A stretch of 6,461 nucleotides of DNA, taken from the NCBI GenBank assembly GCA_019425045.1, contig JAHYYI010000055.1, forward strand, positions 1 to 6,461. Reading direction: 5' to 3'. Source of the DNA: Collinsella sp. (lineage in GTDB: Bacteria > Actinomycetota > Coriobacteriia > Coriobacteriales > Coriobacteriaceae). The position numbers and the translations under genes are program-made. Below are positions 5,590 to 6,461 of this stretch, piece after piece (positions within the stretch are counted from its first letter, which is position 1; each line of letters begins with the position of its first letter). The notes below the pieces were generated by a model. The model had not been told where the DNA came from and searched no databases. It saw only the letters and a program-made list of their open reading frames with translations.

Positions 5590-6078
5590 TTAGACCAGCC
5601 CTCCCATGGCATCAAATTCGGCCTTGATCTTCTCGGCGACATTCCGATACGACTTATATAGGCTTGAATCGCGTTTGACTTCGTCGGTCATAACGGGAAT
5701 CTCTAATTTGGAAACCTCGTCTTTTCCCGTCTGAACCGCCACAACAACGCCCATACCAAGACACATATTACGCTTGGCAGCGTTTATTTTCGCCGCCTTG
5801 GCAGGATTTGCCAGGATACGCTGGGCAAATTCCTGTTTTGAGGCCACTTCCTCGGCCTCCGGATCGCCCGCCTCGGCTACTTCGCACTGCAACACGTCCG
5901 CATAGTCAAAAATCTTCGGCTCGCCGCCGCGCTGATGCACGGCCCACTTGCGACGCGTGGCATCCTGGTAGATAGCCGGCAAAAACGTAAACCGCGGCGG
6001 GTCCAAAATCGTATCCGTGATGGTAAACACATCGGGATCAAAGGCATCCTGCGGATTTTTCTTCTTGAACAGCCCCAT
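5590..6078 (-). CDS. Conserved-looking hypothetical cytoplasmic protein, 162 aa
   Basis: Function not recognised. ATG 6076-6078 follows GGAGG by 5 bases; in-frame upstream starts (to 6111) lack such a site. The protein opens with MGLFKKKNPQ, has no signal peptide or membrane segment, and contains IFDYADVLQCEVAEAGD (56-72), an Ala/Lys-rich stretch (88-103), a short hydrophobic patch MCLGMGVVVAV (105-115) and a C-terminal YKSYRNVAEKIKAEFDAM helix (141-158). This layout faintly resembles the C-terminal part of DUF4428-type proteins, whose strand-rich domain contains a similar 'DD-I-x-E' segment, but that is a weak impression. It ends 38 bases before the upstream gntR start, with no terminator visible, so it could be the first gene of the regulator transcript. 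It may also be a passenger unrelated to sugar use. Confidence 0.75.
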   Translation of the reverse strand: MGLFKKKNPQDAFDPDVFTITDTILDPPRFTFLPAIYQDATRRKWAVHQRGGEPKIFDYADVLQCEVAEAGDPEAEEVASKQEFAQRILANPAKAAKINAAKRNMCLGMGVVVAVQTGKDEVSKLEIPVMTDEVKRDSSLYKSYRNVAEKIKAEFDAMGGLV

Positions 6079-6084
6079 ATCAGC

Positions 6085-6089
6085 CTCCC
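6085..6089 (-). promoter_or_regulatory. Ribosome binding site of the hypothetical gene
   Basis: GGAGG within CGGGAGGCTGATATG on the minus strand decides the start at 6078 in place of the longer frame that begins at 6111. Confidence 0.6.
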
Positions 6090-6115
6090 GTACTAGCATT
6101 AAACAACTCAAGCTG

Positions 6116-6124
6116 AATATAGCA
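6116..6124 (-). promoter_or_regulatory. Extended -10 promoter candidate
   Basis: TGCTATATT on the minus strand matches the extended -10 pattern TGnTATAAT at 8 of 9 positions. No good -35 box is seen at the usual distance, which extended -10 promoters can tolerate. A start near 6109 would give a leader of about 30 bases for the hypothetical gene and possibly for the gntR pair. Confidence 0.4.
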
Positions 6125-6182
6125 CCAATTTCAAGCCGCCGCTTTACCGTATCGGTGCGCGGCGTCTATGGCTCGACCAGCG

Positions 6183-6273
6183 GAAAAGTTCACGGACGAG
6201 GGCCGGGGTGCCTGCTTTGTTTTGAGAAGTGGGCTCCGCGAACTTTTCAAAACAAAGTATGCCTCCCCGGCCC
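6183..6273. repeat. Nested inverted repeat with competing stems
   Basis: Long imperfect palindrome in the gap between the lacI-type gene and the hypothetical gene. Outer arms GGGCCGGGG (6200-6208) and CCCCGGCCC (6265-6273) flank inner arms of 16 bases at 6215-6230 and 6242-6257 (15 of 16 pair, the remaining one as G-U in plus-strand RNA), with an 11-base loop. A third segment at 6183-6196 is complementary (13 of 14) to 6235-6248, which overlaps the inner right arm, so the two foldings exclude each other. There is no U-run on either strand. It could be a dispersed intergenic repeat, a transcript-end structure for the lacI gene, or an RNA switch. Confidence 0.65.
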
Positions 6274-6285
6274 CGCCGGCAAATA

Positions 6286-6298
6286 GCGGACACTCCGC
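6286..6298 (-). terminator. Weak terminator-like hairpin after the lacI-type gene
   Basis: Perfect GCGGA / TCCGC stem with a 3-base loop, followed on the minus strand by TATTTG, 29 bases after the lacI stop. The stem is short and the U-rich tail is poor, so any termination may depend more on the larger palindrome just downstream. Confidence 0.25.
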
Positions 6299-6327
6299 AT
6301 GCAATCTATGCAAACAAACAAGTGCGC

Positions 6328-6461
6328 TTAGCTATATTCGGTAAGGTCAAGCACACTGCCCTTCACGATAAGCGCCGGCTCCAGAACGACCTCTTCGGCA
6401 CGTCTACCGCCCCTACCGGCAAGACGCTTGGACATGCAGCCAAAAGCATGCTCCGCAAGGA
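6328..6461 (-). CDS. LacI/GalR-family transcriptional regulator (C-terminal 43 residues only)
   Basis: The open frame enters from the window edge and ends at TAA 6328-6330. The visible peptide carries RRAEEVVLEPALIVKGSV, the standard closing strand of LacI/GalR repressors (consensus near 'LEPxLIVRGST'), followed by a short tail LDLTEYS. DNA-binding and most of the sugar-binding domain lie outside the window, so effector and target cannot be told. It is on the same strand as the rest of the locus but separated by 249 bases with a strong palindrome, so it is probably a different transcription unit. Confidence 0.85.
   Translation of the reverse strand, partial: LAEHAFGCMSKRLAGRGGRRAEEVVLEPALIVKGSVLDLTEYS

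Noticed and set aside
6017..6313. Short frames on both strands through the 6079-6327 intergenic region
   Set aside because: They run through the palindrome and the promoter candidate, have no ribosome site and no family resemblance.
1..6461. CRISPR arrays, tRNA or rRNA genes, insertion sequences
   Set aside because: No regularly spaced repeats, cloverleaf sequences, rRNA segments or transposase-like frames were seen on either strand.

Overview
The window reads almost entirely on the minus strand and looks like a carbohydrate-utilisation locus from a high-GC, Gram-positive gut anaerobe. Protein style and codon use suggest Coriobacteriia, most probably Collinsella. That assignment is an inference from gene content, because there is no rRNA or other marker here.

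Transcription runs from high to low coordinates. At 6328-6461 is the C-terminal end of a LacI/GalR-type regulator. A 249-base intergenic region follows (6079-6327). It holds a large nested inverted repeat (about 6183-6273) and an extended -10 promoter candidate. Next come a 162-residue protein of unknown function (5590-6078) and two tandem GntR-family regulators with UTRA effector domains (4784-5551 and 4086-4799) whose genes overlap by 16 bases. A 194-base regulatory region (3892-4085) carries a near-perfect palindrome and a second half-site 33 bases away, which fit a GntR/HutC-type operator. Below it lies a metabolic operon: two SIS-domain phosphosugar enzymes (2776-3891 and 1654-2715), then mannose-family PTS components IIA (1188-1607), IIB (648-1130) and IIC (1-589, cut by the window edge). 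A IID gene, needed for a complete transporter, is expected just beyond position 1.

The best reading is uptake and cleavage of an Amadori product or related amino-sugar conjugate. The PTS would import and phosphorylate the substrate at C6, and the SIS proteins would split the 6-phosphate into a sugar phosphate and an amine or amino acid. The 1654-2715 protein closely resembles FrlB, fructoselysine-6-phosphate deglycase, especially in its C-terminal half, and keeps the catalytic Glu/His pair. A mannose-family PTS plus two SIS deglycases matches the gfr system of Salmonella (fructoselysine and glucoselysine use), and Collinsella intestinalis is reported to consume fructoselysine. Gene order and regulation differ from Salmonella: enzymes come first, and a GntR pair takes the place of a sigma54 activator. 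The two GntR proteins probably sense the phosphorylated substrate and control the operon from the operators at 3914-3961.
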